Shown here piece by piece: positions 1 through 6,669 of a stretch of 13,491 nt of DNA. The stretch covers positions 1-13,491 of the forward strand of contig JAJZZW010000040.1 in NCBI GenBank assembly GCA_021797385.1. Direction: 5' to 3'. Source of the DNA: Thermoplasmata archaeon (GTDB lineage: Archaea > Thermoplasmatota > Thermoplasmata > Thermoplasmatales > Thermoplasmataceae). Position 1 is the first letter of the stretch, and each line of letters begins with the position of its first letter. Made by a program: the position numbers and the translations under genes. The notes below the pieces were generated by a model. The model saw only the letters and a program-made list of their open reading frames with translations. It did not search any database and was not told the DNA's origin.

Positions 1-160
1 TACTTACCCTGTATATTGCTGCTAATTCAGCAGATGATACTCCTTTCTTTTTCTGATTTATTATGTATTTTAATTTCTTATTGTTTAGCTTCACCCTGGG
101 TTTAGAGTTTCTATCTATATTTAAGTGATCTTTAAATAGGAACTCAATTCGGGATAACAT
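1..160 (-). CDS. Partial HTH protein, transposase/integrase-like N-terminus
   Basis: An open frame starts with ATG at 160 and runs off the left edge after 53 codons, so only the N-terminus is visible. Residues about 23-53 are very basic and then form a helix-turn-helix: KKKGVSSAELAAIYRVS at 37-53. A run of Asn/Lys followed by Ile-rich helices and 'G-x-S-x-x-E-L-A' resembles the N-terminal DNA-binding part of archaeal IS481/integrase-core transposases. That family assignment comes from memory of the family, not from a search. A TATA-like box (183-192) sits about 27 nt upstream, fitting a leaderless transcript starting at this ATG. It could instead be a transcriptional regulator. The catalytic part, if any, lies outside the window. 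Confidence 0.6.
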   Translation of the reverse strand, partial: MLSRIEFLFKDHLNIDRNSKPRVKLNNKKLKYIINQKKKGVSSAELAAIYRVS

Positions 161-182
161 AGATGAAGAATTTAAAGGAAAT

Positions 183-192
183 GTTTTAATAT
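183..192 (-). promoter_or_regulatory. TATA-like box for the left-edge HTH gene
   Basis: Minus-strand ATATTAAAAC is centred about 27 nt upstream of the ATG at 160, which is the spacing expected for a leaderless archaeal transcript. Confidence 0.4.
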
Positions 193-252
193 TGGAAACT
201 GTTAAGTTAGTATTAAATTATTTTATAACTTTATGGTAAACAGAATATATAA

Positions 253-900
253 TTATGCAAGAGAAAATTTTTCTCCGTGTTTCTTCAACATTTTAAGACT
301 GGTTATATCTTCCAGTATTTCCATTATATTAACATTATCCACGTTTAGGTTATAATTTTCCCGTAACTTCCCGGTTAAACTGTTAACATCAATAGGGGCA
401 TCCATGAACTTCTTTGAAAGATTATATGTATCCTCATAAACGTTCCATGGAAAGACAAACCATGCCCACTCCTCTTTGGAAAGCCCTTTTCCATAATAAT
501 CAGGAGTGTAACTGGAACCATTCACATAAAGCATGGATGTGGTTTTTAATTCAGCAGGATTCAGGGATTTTATATAGTTGTTGGAAAGCCTCATGCTCTC
601 GCCTGTATCGGTTATATCATCTACAATCAGCACTTTCTTGCCGGTTACGTCATAGTTCAATTTTTCCTTGAGGACAGCTTTTCCATCCATGGTTGCGGTA
701 ACTCCCCAGTGTTCAGTTTTAATTGAAAGCAGGTCCTTCTTGAAAAGATAATCAGCCACCATTCTTGCCGGTACCAGTCCACCTCTAGCAATACCAACTA
801 TAATGTCTGGATTGTAGTTATCTGCAATTATCATCTTCATTATTCCCCTTGTCCATTCCTCTATGTCCTTCCATGAAACATATGTAGCTTTGAATTCCAT
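253..900 (-). CDS. Purine-type phosphoribosyltransferase (COG2236-like)
   Basis: This 215-aa cytosolic enzyme probably transfers phosphoribose from PRPP to a purine base such as hypoxanthine, guanine or xanthine (salvage). The PRPP-binding loop is VLIVDDITDTGESM at 90-103, with the adjacent acidic pair D94-D95 that contacts the ribose hydroxyls. The pyrophosphate-loop region IIVGIARGG is at 33-41. The motif EWAWFVFPW at 144-152 is typical of the archaeal COG2236 group, which has an aromatic C-terminal hood instead of the classical HGPRT end. A C-terminal tail of about 50 residues follows. The ATG at 900 is the only good start, and a weak AT-rich promoter lies about 30 nt upstream. The upstream MFS gene ends 51 bp away on the same strand, so co-transcription is possible. 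The exact base specificity cannot be read from sequence. Confidence 0.88.
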   Translation of the reverse strand: MEFKATYVSWKDIEEWTRGIMKMIIADNYNPDIIVGIARGGLVPARMVADYLFKKDLLSIKTEHWGVTATMDGKAVLKEKLNYDVTGKKVLIVDDITDTGESMRLSNNYIKSLNPAELKTTSMLYVNGSSYTPDYYGKGLSKEEWAWFVFPWNVYEDTYNLSKKFMDAPIDVNSLTGKLRENYNLNVDNVNIMEILEDITSLKMLKKHGEKFSLA

Positions 901-926
901 TCTTATCTATGGATAAGTGGATATTG

Positions 927-936
927 TTATTTTAAT
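927..936 (-). promoter_or_regulatory. Possible TATA box for the phosphoribosyltransferase
   Basis: Minus-strand ATTAAAATAA lies about 31 nt upstream of the ATG at 900, inside the short gap after the MFS gene. It would give the salvage gene its own promoter. Confidence 0.35.
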
Positions 937-951
937 GTTCTTTAATGCATA

Positions 952-2145
952 TTATTCAGCTTCCGCTGATACATCTTTTACATTTGTTGATCTACCGGCC
1001 AAAAGGGTTGGTGATATAATGAAAGCTGCGAGGACTATGGCAACTGCAGGTATTATTCCATAGATGGAACTGGTTATGCTGATAAAGTAACCACTTAGCA
1101 CCACCGGGATAATTGCCACCCCAACATTGGTTGCAACACTGTACATGGAGGTTGCAAAACCAGCTCTGGCAGGGTCGTCTACATAGTTTATTATAGAATT
1201 AAGGGCCAGTACCCAGAAAGCGTTGCCAAAAAATCCGAATATAAAAAACGATGCGGTTATCATGCTTGCTATATTTGTATAAACTAGGGAATATAATAGA
1301 ATGCCGGCAAATATGAATGACACCAGCCCGGTCATAACCGTACCTGATCTAATCATGTGGTAGCGTTCTAAAATGAACGGCAATATTAGTGCACCCATTG
1401 CTGAGCCCAGGAACTCAACACCTCCCATGACACCTGATAATTTCAACAGGAATGTCCCGGTAAAATGGAATCCCAGTGCGGTGGCCGCTATATCTCCGAA
1501 GAGTATTGATATTGAAGCCATTGAAAGTCCTATGTACCAGTTTTTTATCATCCCGGGCTTAAATGATCCTTTCAGGGATTTCCCACGGTATTTCTCCGGA
1601 TACTGTGGCAGGTATACGAAAAGCCATAGGGATGCTATTATTGTCAGTATAGCAGGAAATGCCATGATTCCTGGAAGTGAAAAGGCAAGATATATATAAG
1701 GACCCAGAAGTGCACCTGAAGACATACCGAGAAACAGGGAACCTATGCTTAATCCCGTGATTGTAGCAGATTTTTTTCTGTCCATGGATTCGGCAATGCT
1801 CCCTACAGGGGCAAGGGAAAATGGATAGGCGCTGGCTGCAATAATCGATAAAATTAGGAATTCAGTGTAGTCTGTGGCAAATATACGTATGAATAACCCG
1901 GTTATGGAGAATAGCATGGCAAGATATATGGAAGACTTCACTGTAAATTTGGCAGAGAGAACTCCGGCTATAAGGCCAATGATAGCCATTGTGTATCCAT
2001 ACACAGATAGTATCAGCACTATTTCCGAGAGAGTTGCAGACAGATGTGCGATTAGTTCCGGTATGACAGGTGCTAAAATAAACCACCCGAAACCTATTGT
2101 AAAAACAAAGAACCAGTATGGTAAGAGTTTTTTCAAATTATCCAT
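952..2145 (-). CDS. MFS family transporter, substrate unknown
   Basis: This is a 12-TM major facilitator permease in the cytoplasmic membrane, 397 aa from the start chosen here and normal in length for MFS. Hydrophobic segments run through the whole protein, with a longer polar loop near the middle (PEKYRGKSLKGSFKPG) separating the two six-helix halves. The loop after TM2 (AGVLSAKFTVKSS) is a degenerate form of the MFS motif A and lacks the usual D-R-x-G-R. An in-frame ATG at 2160 would add MSFTI. I prefer 2145 because a TATA-like box (2168-2177) is about 28 nt upstream of it but only about 12 nt upstream of 2160. The gene is divergent from the acyl-CoA dehydrogenase, and palindromes lie in the shared spacer. 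Substrate is not inferable; an organic acid or drug is typical for this group. Confidence 0.88.
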   Translation of the reverse strand: MDNLKKLLPYWFFVFTIGFGWFILAPVIPELIAHLSATLSEIVLILSVYGYTMAIIGLIAGVLSAKFTVKSSIYLAMLFSITGLFIRIFATDYTEFLILSIIAASAYPFSLAPVGSIAESMDRKKSATITGLSIGSLFLGMSSGALLGPYIYLAFSLPGIMAFPAILTIIASLWLFVYLPQYPEKYRGKSLKGSFKPGMIKNWYIGLSMASISILFGDIAATALGFHFTGTFLLKLSGVMGGVEFLGSAMGALILPFILERYHMIRSGTVMTGLVSFIFAGILLYSLVYTNIASMITASFFIFGFFGNAFWVLALNSIINYVDDPARAGFATSMYSVATNVGVAIIPVVLSGYFISITSSIYGIIPAVAIVLAAFIISPTLLAGRSTNVKDVSAEAE

Positions 2146-2150
2146 GATAG

Positions 2151-2163
2151 TGAATGACATTCA
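2151..2163. promoter_or_regulatory. 13-bp perfect dyad, putative operator
   Basis: TGAATGACATTCA is a perfect inverted repeat (6 bp, 1-bp centre, 6 bp). It lies between the TATA-like box of the MFS gene and its probable leaderless start at 2145, where a bound repressor would block RNA polymerase. Operator function is inferred. Confidence 0.4.
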
Positions 2164-2167
2164 TGTA

Positions 2168-2177
2168 CATAAAAGTT
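2168..2177 (-). promoter_or_regulatory. TATA-like box for the MFS gene
   Basis: Minus-strand ACTTTTATGT is about 28 nt upstream of the in-frame ATG at 2145. This spacing is the reason for choosing that start over 2160. Confidence 0.4.
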
Positions 2178-2185
2178 TATGTGAT

Positions 2186-2200
2186 GTAAATATAATTTAC
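2186..2200. promoter_or_regulatory. 15-bp dyad in the divergent promoter region
   Basis: GTAAATATAATTTAC has perfect 6-bp arms around a 3-bp centre. It sits about 15 bp upstream of the TATA box of the acyl-CoA dehydrogenase and behind the MFS promoter, so one regulator could control both genes. AT-rich composition makes chance symmetry possible. Confidence 0.35.
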
Positions 2201-2210
2201 GCCTTTTAGA

Positions 2211-2221
2211 TATATTTAATA
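2211..2221 (+). promoter_or_regulatory. TATA box for acyl-CoA dehydrogenase
   Basis: TATATTTAATA is centred about 27 nt before the ATG at 2243, with no Shine-Dalgarno near the start. This is the typical leaderless arrangement. Confidence 0.55.
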
Positions 2222-2242
2222 AGTTCAAGATAATGAAATATC

Positions 2243-3400
2243 ATGGACTTTTCATTCAGTGATGAACAGGAACTATTGAGGGAAAATACTACGGCGTTTT
2301 TGGAAAAAAATTTGAAGCCTTTTGTCCGGTCTATAGATGATAATGGAGAAATCCCGGAGACTTTTTTTAAGAAAGCAGGAGAAAATGGAATTATATCCCC
2401 ATTTATTAACCGGAAATACGGGGGCCCAGGTCTATCTTTTTTAGATTCTGTTATCATAGCGGAGGAAATTGCTAAGGTTGATACAAGCATGGCAACCTCT
2501 GTTTATTATCTTTTGAATACATCCTGGGCGTATGTACTCCAGAAATATGGTGCGGAGGAACTGAAGGATAAACTGCTGCCAGATATAGCAAACGGAAATA
2601 AATTCATAGGAATTGCATCCACTGAGCCATCCGGAGGGAGCGATGTGGCAAACATAACCACAACCGGAGAAATAAAAGATGGGAAAGTAATTATAAACGG
2701 CGAGAAGATGTATATAAGCGGTGCGTTGGAAGCCAGAAAGAATGGCGGAGGGCATCTGACACTTATTAAAACGGACAAAAGCAGGGGGCATAAGGGCATA
2801 ACCATGGTATATGTCCCGGCTGATACAGAAGGGGTGGAAATTACCAAACTGGAAAACATGGGAAGAATGGGAATATCCACATCGGGAATCAGATACAGTA
2901 ACGTTGAAGTCCCTGAAGAGAACATTATAGGCAAGATCAATGAAGGCTTTTATTACTCCATGGACGGATTCAACCATGCAAGAATCATGGTGGCGGCTTC
3001 ATGCAATGGTTTATCTGTGAAGATGCTTGATGAGGGCATAAAATACATAAAAGAAAGAAGTGCATTCGGAAAGAAGCTCCGTGATTTTGAAGCAATCGCT
3101 TTCGAAGCTGCAGATATTAGAACAGAAATTGAAATGGCGTGCCTTCTGAATTACAAGTCAGCTTACCTTGCCGATATGAACGATCCTGATTTTTATATAT
3201 ACAGTTCAATGTCAAAGCTAACTTCGCCGCAGATCGCTATGGATACTGTCAAAAAAGTTATGATGTGGTTCGGGGCATATGGATATACAAAGGATTCCGG
3301 CATAGAGAGAAGTGCCAGGGGCATATTTTCATACCTTGTAGGTGCAGAGGGGGCATTGAATATAATGAAAATGATAATATCGCGTGCCATTCTGAAATAA
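2243..3400 (+). CDS. Acyl-CoA dehydrogenase
   Basis: This 385-aa FAD enzyme has the usual length for the family and introduces a C2-C3 double bond into acyl-CoA, passing electrons to electron-transfer flavoprotein (no ETF gene is in the window). The N-terminal helical domain spans about 1-120. The FAD/substrate signature GIASTEPSGGSD is at 123-134 and the beta-domain follows to about 230. The C-terminal helical domain holds YIKERSAFGKKL (268-279), the family motif before the FAD-contacting helix, and GAYGYTKDSGIERSARG (344-360). E369 in the segment GAEGALNI is at the position of the usual catalytic base in 'EGT-x-E-I', although the motif is altered. A dienoyl-CoA reductase lies downstream, favouring fatty or branched acyl-CoA oxidation. 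Chain length preference is unknown. ATG 2243 fits the TATA box. Confidence 0.93.
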   Translation: MDFSFSDEQELLRENTTAFLEKNLKPFVRSIDDNGEIPETFFKKAGENGIISPFINRKYGGPGLSFLDSVIIAEEIAKVDTSMATSVYYLLNTSWAYVLQKYGAEELKDKLLPDIANGNKFIGIASTEPSGGSDVANITTTGEIKDGKVIINGEKMYISGALEARKNGGGHLTLIKTDKSRGHKGITMVYVPADTEGVEITKLENMGRMGISTSGIRYSNVEVPEENIIGKINEGFYYSMDGFNHARIMVAASCNGLSVKMLDEGIKYIKERSAFGKKLRDFEAIAFEAADIRTEIEMACLLNYKSAYLADMNDPDFYIYSSMSKLTSPQIAMDTVKKVMMWFGAYGYTKDSGIERSARGIFSYLVGAEGALNIMKMIISRAILK

Positions 3401-3415
3401 CTCTATTCATCCGAT

Positions 3416-3439
3416 TCCGGGAGAATATCCGGGAGAATA
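3416..3439 (+). repeat. Perfect 12-bp tandem duplication
   Basis: The unit TCCGGGAGAATA occurs twice with no gap, 16 bp after the acyl-CoA dehydrogenase stop and about 30 bp upstream of the TATA box of the next gene. It could be replication slippage or a paired protein-binding site. Confidence 0.8.
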
Positions 3440-3467
3440 ATTCCACTATAGAATTCTACCGCGAATG

Positions 3468-3480
3468 TTATATTAAAATA
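3468..3480 (+). promoter_or_regulatory. TATA box for the DUF167 gene
   Basis: TTATATTAAAATA is centred about 30 nt upstream of the ATG at 3504. No Shine-Dalgarno is visible. Confidence 0.5.
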
Positions 3481-3503
3481 AATAATAAAGCTGACGGGGT
3501 TTA

Positions 3504-3722
3504 ATGTCTGATTATATCGCTGTACACGTCCATCGAGGAAAATTTCCTATATCTACCGACAGGGAGTGGATCAATGTTTATACTATGGAACCTTTTGAAA
3601 ACAACAGGGCAAACAGAGATATAATAAATCAGCTTGCAAAATACTTCAATGTTGATTATCACAGTATAGAAATCGTGAGGGGTTCAAAGTCCAGAAAAAA
3701 GGTAATAAAAATAAATGATTAG
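3504..3722 (+). CDS. DUF167 (YggU) family small protein
   Basis: This 72-aa protein is slightly shorter than typical DUF167 members (about 75-100 aa). The family hallmark is present: PFENNRANRDIINQLAKYF at 30-48 matches the pattern 'P-x-x-G/N-x-A-N-x-x-L-I-x-x-L-A-x-x-F'. The segment IEIVRGSKSRKKVIKI at 55-70 matches 'V-x-I-x-x-G-x-x-S-R-x-K-x-V-x-I'. The N-terminal strand is divergent. The family fold is a small alpha/beta domain of unknown biochemical role, widely conserved in bacteria and archaea. It lies between two acyl-CoA enzymes but has its own promoter, and a 120-bp gap with another promoter follows, so a functional link with them is not shown. The ATG at 3504 is the only reasonable start. 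Confidence 0.8.
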   Translation: MSDYIAVHVHRGKFPISTDREWINVYTMEPFENNRANRDIINQLAKYFNVDYHSIEIVRGSKSRKKVIKIND

Positions 3723-3810
3723 CCTTCTGCAATAATGCCCGGATAATGTAATTGCTATTTATGATAAAAACTATGAATAAAATATGCCATCCAATAGGTA
3801 TCTATCAATA

Positions 3811-3820
3811 AAATTTTATA
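3811..3820 (+). promoter_or_regulatory. TATA box for the dienoyl-CoA reductase gene
   Basis: AAATTTTATA is about 27 nt upstream of the ATG at 3843, with no Shine-Dalgarno, consistent with a leaderless mRNA. Confidence 0.5.
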
Positions 3821-3842
3821 CAGCAAATATGTATGGAAAACT

Positions 3843-4676
3843 ATGTTCAAAAATAATTTGCTGAGTGGAAAAAATATACTCATAACCGGTGGCGGCACCG
3901 GACTGGGAAAGCAGATGGCAGAAACCTTCCTGAAACTTGGTGCCACAGTATCCATAGTAAGCAGGCATGAAGAACACTTAACCGACGCAAAAGATTACTT
4001 CAATAAAATGGGATATGTTATTGAAACTGAAAAATGTGATGTTAGAAATCCGGATGAATTAAAAATTGCAATTGATAATATAGAGAAAAAAACGGGAAAT
4101 ATCAATGTTCTTGTAAACAATGCTGCAGGAAACTTTATCAGTAAAACCGAGAACCTCAGCCCGAAGGCATTCGATACTGTAATAGGAATAGTGCTTCAGG
4201 GAAGTTCATATGCCTCACTGGAAATGGGAAAGCGCTGGATTAAAAATTCTGTAAAAGGTACAATTCTCAGTATAGTTGCAACCTATGCGTGGACCGGATC
4301 CGGTTATGTGGTGCCCTCTGCCATAGCCAAGGCGGGAGTGCTTGCACTGACGAGATCCCTTGCCGCAGAATGGGGGCATCTGGGAATAAGGACTGTTGCA
4401 ATTGCTCCAGGTGCGTTCAAAACGGAGGGGGCCTGGTCCAGACTCTTGCCCAGAGAAGAGTATGAAAATGAAATTATAGAGGGAAATCCGGAAAGAAGGC
4501 TGGGGACAAAGGATGAAATAGCAGGCATTGCTGCATTCTTGATATCTGATATGGCATCTTATATCAATGGGGATGTTATTACAGCAGATGGCGGGCAGTC
4601 ATTATACGGAGCCAGCATTTTTAATATGATGGAAAAACTCCCTGATGATGTATGGCAGATGATGCGGCAGAGATGA
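3843..4676 (+). CDS. 2,4-dienoyl-CoA reductase-type SDR
   Basis: This 277-aa Rossmann-fold enzyme probably reduces 2,4-dienoyl-CoA with NADPH, an auxiliary step in beta-oxidation of unsaturated chains. The cofactor motif TGGGTGLGKQMA is at 15-26; R41 after the second strand suits NADPH. NNAAGN is at 92-97. The classical SDR YxxxK is absent: its Tyr position is Ser159, followed by Lys163. Instead the catalytic set matches mitochondrial DECR1 in identity and spacing: N97, Y148 (in ATYAWTGSG), S159 and K163 correspond to N148, Y199, S210 and K214 of human DECR1, recalled from memory. The C-terminal segments RRLGTKDEIAGIAAFL (218-233) and INGDVITADGG (241-251) also fit. This is the NADPH SDR type, unrelated to the bacterial FadH flavoprotein. 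The upstream acyl-CoA dehydrogenase supports the role. A 2-enoyl-CoA reductase role is possible. Confidence 0.87.
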   Translation: MFKNNLLSGKNILITGGGTGLGKQMAETFLKLGATVSIVSRHEEHLTDAKDYFNKMGYVIETEKCDVRNPDELKIAIDNIEKKTGNINVLVNNAAGNFISKTENLSPKAFDTVIGIVLQGSSYASLEMGKRWIKNSVKGTILSIVATYAWTGSGYVVPSAIAKAGVLALTRSLAAEWGHLGIRTVAIAPGAFKTEGAWSRLLPREEYENEIIEGNPERRLGTKDEIAGIAAFLISDMASYINGDVITADGGQSLYGASIFNMMEKLPDDVWQMMRQR

Positions 4677-4690
4677 TTTATTTACATTTT

Positions 4691-4708
4691 ATATAAATTA
4701 ATTTATAT
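4691..4708. repeat. Perfect 18-bp AT-only palindrome
   Basis: ATATAAATTAATTTATAT is fully self-complementary (9+9). It begins 15 bp after the reductase stop codon and is upstream of the promoter for the next gene. It could act as a terminator, a bidirectional TATA element or a binding site. Confidence 0.7.
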
Positions 4709-4725
4709 TCTGGATATAACAAATA

Positions 4726-4734
4726 TTCATATAG
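4726..4734 (+). promoter_or_regulatory. TATA-like box for the 121-aa membrane protein
   Basis: TTCATATAG is about 26 nt upstream of the ATG at 4755, in a very AT-rich spacer. Confidence 0.35.
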
Positions 4735-4754
4735 AACTATTCTTATATAGCAAA

Positions 4755-5120
4755 ATGGCGTCTAACGCAAGAATAAGGTATCTCATAACAACACTCGGCT
4801 CTGTTATTACCATGATTTCAGGAATTCTGGTATTGCTTCTTTTATTCATATCAGGGCTTGCAGGGGCTGCGCAGCTCATGTTTTTTAATCCAGCCGGCTT
4901 CGTGGTAATAGGAAGCTCTATAGTTATGGCTATATTTCCTGTAATCTGGATAATACTGGCTTATATTATATACTCCATGGCTAAGGGAACGCACAGAAAG
5001 GATAAACTGGTAAACGGTATCATAATAATAATTCTCGGATTTATAATATTATTCTTAGGTGGTGGATTTGTTATAGGCCCTGTTCTCGACATAGTGGGTG
5101 GATTTTTACTTATACTGTGA
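4755..5120 (+). CDS. Small integral membrane protein, unknown function
   Basis: This 121-aa protein is not recognised. A short basic N-terminus (RIRY) precedes a hydrophobic helix at about 10-37. A second, long hydrophobic stretch is at about 48-74, and a basic loop (KGTHRKDK) lies at about 77-84. A third, glycine-rich stretch runs from about 87 to the C-terminus and could make one or two more helices. Positive charges at the N-terminus and in the loop suggest those sides face the cytoplasm. There are no catalytic motifs or cysteines. The alternating Gly/Ile/Leu composition resembles small DUF4064-like membrane proteins, but that is only a resemblance. It stands alone between the SDR and MFS genes with its own promoter, so context gives no function. 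ATG 4755 is chosen from the promoter spacing. Confidence 0.7.
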   Translation: MASNARIRYLITTLGSVITMISGILVLLLLFISGLAGAAQLMFFNPAGFVVIGSSIVMAIFPVIWIILAYIIYSMAKGTHRKDKLVNGIIIIILGFIILFLGGGFVIGPVLDIVGGFLLIL

Positions 5121-5365
5121 ATTTCAAATTTTAATATATAGACAAAGTGAAAAACAGTATTCTAACAATTTAACATTTTGGTCGGACATAATAACTGAAC
5201 TTTTTCATACACATTCATATAATAATATTACATAGAATTAATATAAAAATCTCCACGGTGTAATTTATTTCATCAAGGCTCAATCGAAAATATGCAATAG
5301 TAGATGTTTATATAACAAAATTCTGGATTTTATTAAGATATATTTATATATTGATAATTCTTGTC
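5121..5365. other. AT-rich intergenic region
   Basis: This 245-bp stretch lies between the small membrane protein and the MFS gene. I see no open frame of note. It contains several TATA-like elements (for example near 5236-5248 and at 5341-5350), so more than one transcription start, or a short untranslated RNA, cannot be excluded. No stable hairpin was found by eye. Confidence 0.5.
5341..5350 (+). promoter_or_regulatory. TATA box for the second MFS gene
   Basis: TATTTATATA lies 16-25 nt upstream of ATG 5366 and 22-31 nt upstream of ATG 5372. It overlaps no coding sequence if translation starts at either ATG, and it rules against the TTG at 5351 as the start. Confidence 0.55.
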
Positions 5366-6643
5366 ATGGCTATGGATAGCATATTTAAATTAGGTTTTCA
5401 AAAAAAGGAAACTGTCAGACAGGCAGCTGGAGAGAGCCTTAAACGGTTTATTTTGATTGCTATTGTGGCAGGCCTTCCTGCATTTTTGGAGGGGTTTGAC
5501 GGGGAGATATACTCCTTTGGGTCTTCCTATATAGTTCCTTCTCTGACAGGCCCCACTTATCTTTCCTTAGGATTGATACTGACAGGTTACGCTATAGGTA
5601 TTGCGATATTCAGTCTTGTGGGCGGATATCTCTTTGACAGGTATTCTGTGAAAAATACAGTAATACTTTCAGTAATAATATTTTCGGCATTTACAATAAT
5701 GACAGGCTTCGTAAAAACCACACCTGAACTCTTTATAGCCAGGCTAGGAGTCGGAATCGGGGTTGGTATATTTCAGCCTGCAGGCGTTGCCTTGCTTGGA
5801 GATATCTTTTATGAGACAAGGGGAAAGGCGGTTTCTGTATGGGCTACATTCTTTTCCGTTGGACTTTTTGCCAGTCCATACCTTATAGCGCCATTTCTTC
5901 CTGCATTCAGGCTTCCCTTTGAAATATCAGGCGCCCTTGCAGTAATAATACTCATACTTGTAATACTTATAATACCGATTACCTTCAAAAAGGAGAAACC
6001 GACAACAAAGATAGAGCTGAAAAATGTGTTCAACAGGAATATAATTCTCCTATCAATATCTGTTTTCTTCTTCGGTATAGCACTATTTGCAGGATATTTA
6101 GGATATTTTTCTACTTATCTTGAAAAGGGCTTATCAATATCTACAGGAAATGCCGCAGTCATAGCATCGATGGCAGGCGCAGGGGGATTTATCATGGCAT
6201 TTCCCATAGGATTTATTGCAGACAGAATAGGAAGAAAATACATGGTAATAATAACATCATTGCTTATTGCAATAGGTTCTGCAGGGATGTTTTTCCTCTT
6301 TACTTCATATTATGGTTTAATCATTTCTACCTTCATTTTCGGTTCAGGATGGGGAGTTTATGTTGACCTTCTTGTAGCGCTCGGGCAGGATTCGGTCGAG
6401 GATAGAATAGTTGGGTCCATTTCAGGATTTCTATTCTTCATATTTAATGTTGGTACTATGATTGGCGGGCCTCTTTATGCTGAATTTCTTTCAAAGAGTC
6501 CAACACTGGCACAGTTCAAGGAAGGTGCCATAGTAACAGTTATAATACCGACTATACTTGCTCTCGTATTCGTTGTATTCACAAAACGTATGACTAAAAG
6601 CACCATAGATGAGCATCCTGAATTTGAGAAGCAGGAATCCTGA
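5366..6643 (+). CDS. MFS transporter, acid/metabolite:H+ symporter-like
   Basis: This 12-TM permease is 425 aa from ATG 5366. A TTG at 5351 would add five residues but lies directly against the TATA box, so 5366 or 5372 is more likely. TM1 carries the acidic motif EGFDGE (about 42-47), similar to the DGxD signature of aromatic-acid and metabolite:H+ symporters, where the acids take part in proton coupling. MFS motif A is seen after TM2 as GGYLFDRYSVK (86-96) and in the second half as GFIADRIGRKYM (282-293). A polar loop with many lysines (FKKEKPTTKIELKN) separates the halves. The C-terminus is charged and cytoplasmic. In an acidophile, proton symport of organic acids or sugars is plausible; the substrate is not known. 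A T-rich stretch follows the stop codon. Confidence 0.88.
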   Translation: MAMDSIFKLGFQKKETVRQAAGESLKRFILIAIVAGLPAFLEGFDGEIYSFGSSYIVPSLTGPTYLSLGLILTGYAIGIAIFSLVGGYLFDRYSVKNTVILSVIIFSAFTIMTGFVKTTPELFIARLGVGIGVGIFQPAGVALLGDIFYETRGKAVSVWATFFSVGLFASPYLIAPFLPAFRLPFEISGALAVIILILVILIIPITFKKEKPTTKIELKNVFNRNIILLSISVFFFGIALFAGYLGYFSTYLEKGLSISTGNAAVIASMAGAGGFIMAFPIGFIADRIGRKYMVIITSLLIAIGSAGMFFLFTSYYGLIISTFIFGSGWGVYVDLLVALGQDSVEDRIVGSISGFLFFIFNVGTMIGGPLYAEFLSKSPTLAQFKEGAIVTVIIPTILALVFVVFTKRMTKSTIDEHPEFEKQES

Positions 6644-6669
6644 AAATTATTTTTTAATTATTTTTAATT
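6644..6669 (+). terminator. T-rich termination region after the MFS gene
   Basis: Directly after the stop codon are repeated T-runs on the plus strand, including TTTTTT and TTTTT, as used for archaeal termination. No clear hairpin is present. The region overlaps the 3' end of a convergent small ORF. Confidence 0.45.

Noticed and set aside
414..671. 85-aa plus-strand ORF
   Set aside because: It is antisense to the phosphoribosyltransferase with no promoter and an unlikely composition rich in Trp, His and Cys.
2441..2977. 178-aa open frame on the minus strand
   Set aside because: It is antisense to the acyl-CoA dehydrogenase; composition is Cys/His/Ser-rich with no domain and no promoter, while the plus strand has clear family motifs.
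5121..5365. Possible small RNA gene in the longest intergenic region
   Set aside because: Several TATA-like elements exist, but no stable fold or conserved motif is visible by eye, so there is no support for an RNA gene.
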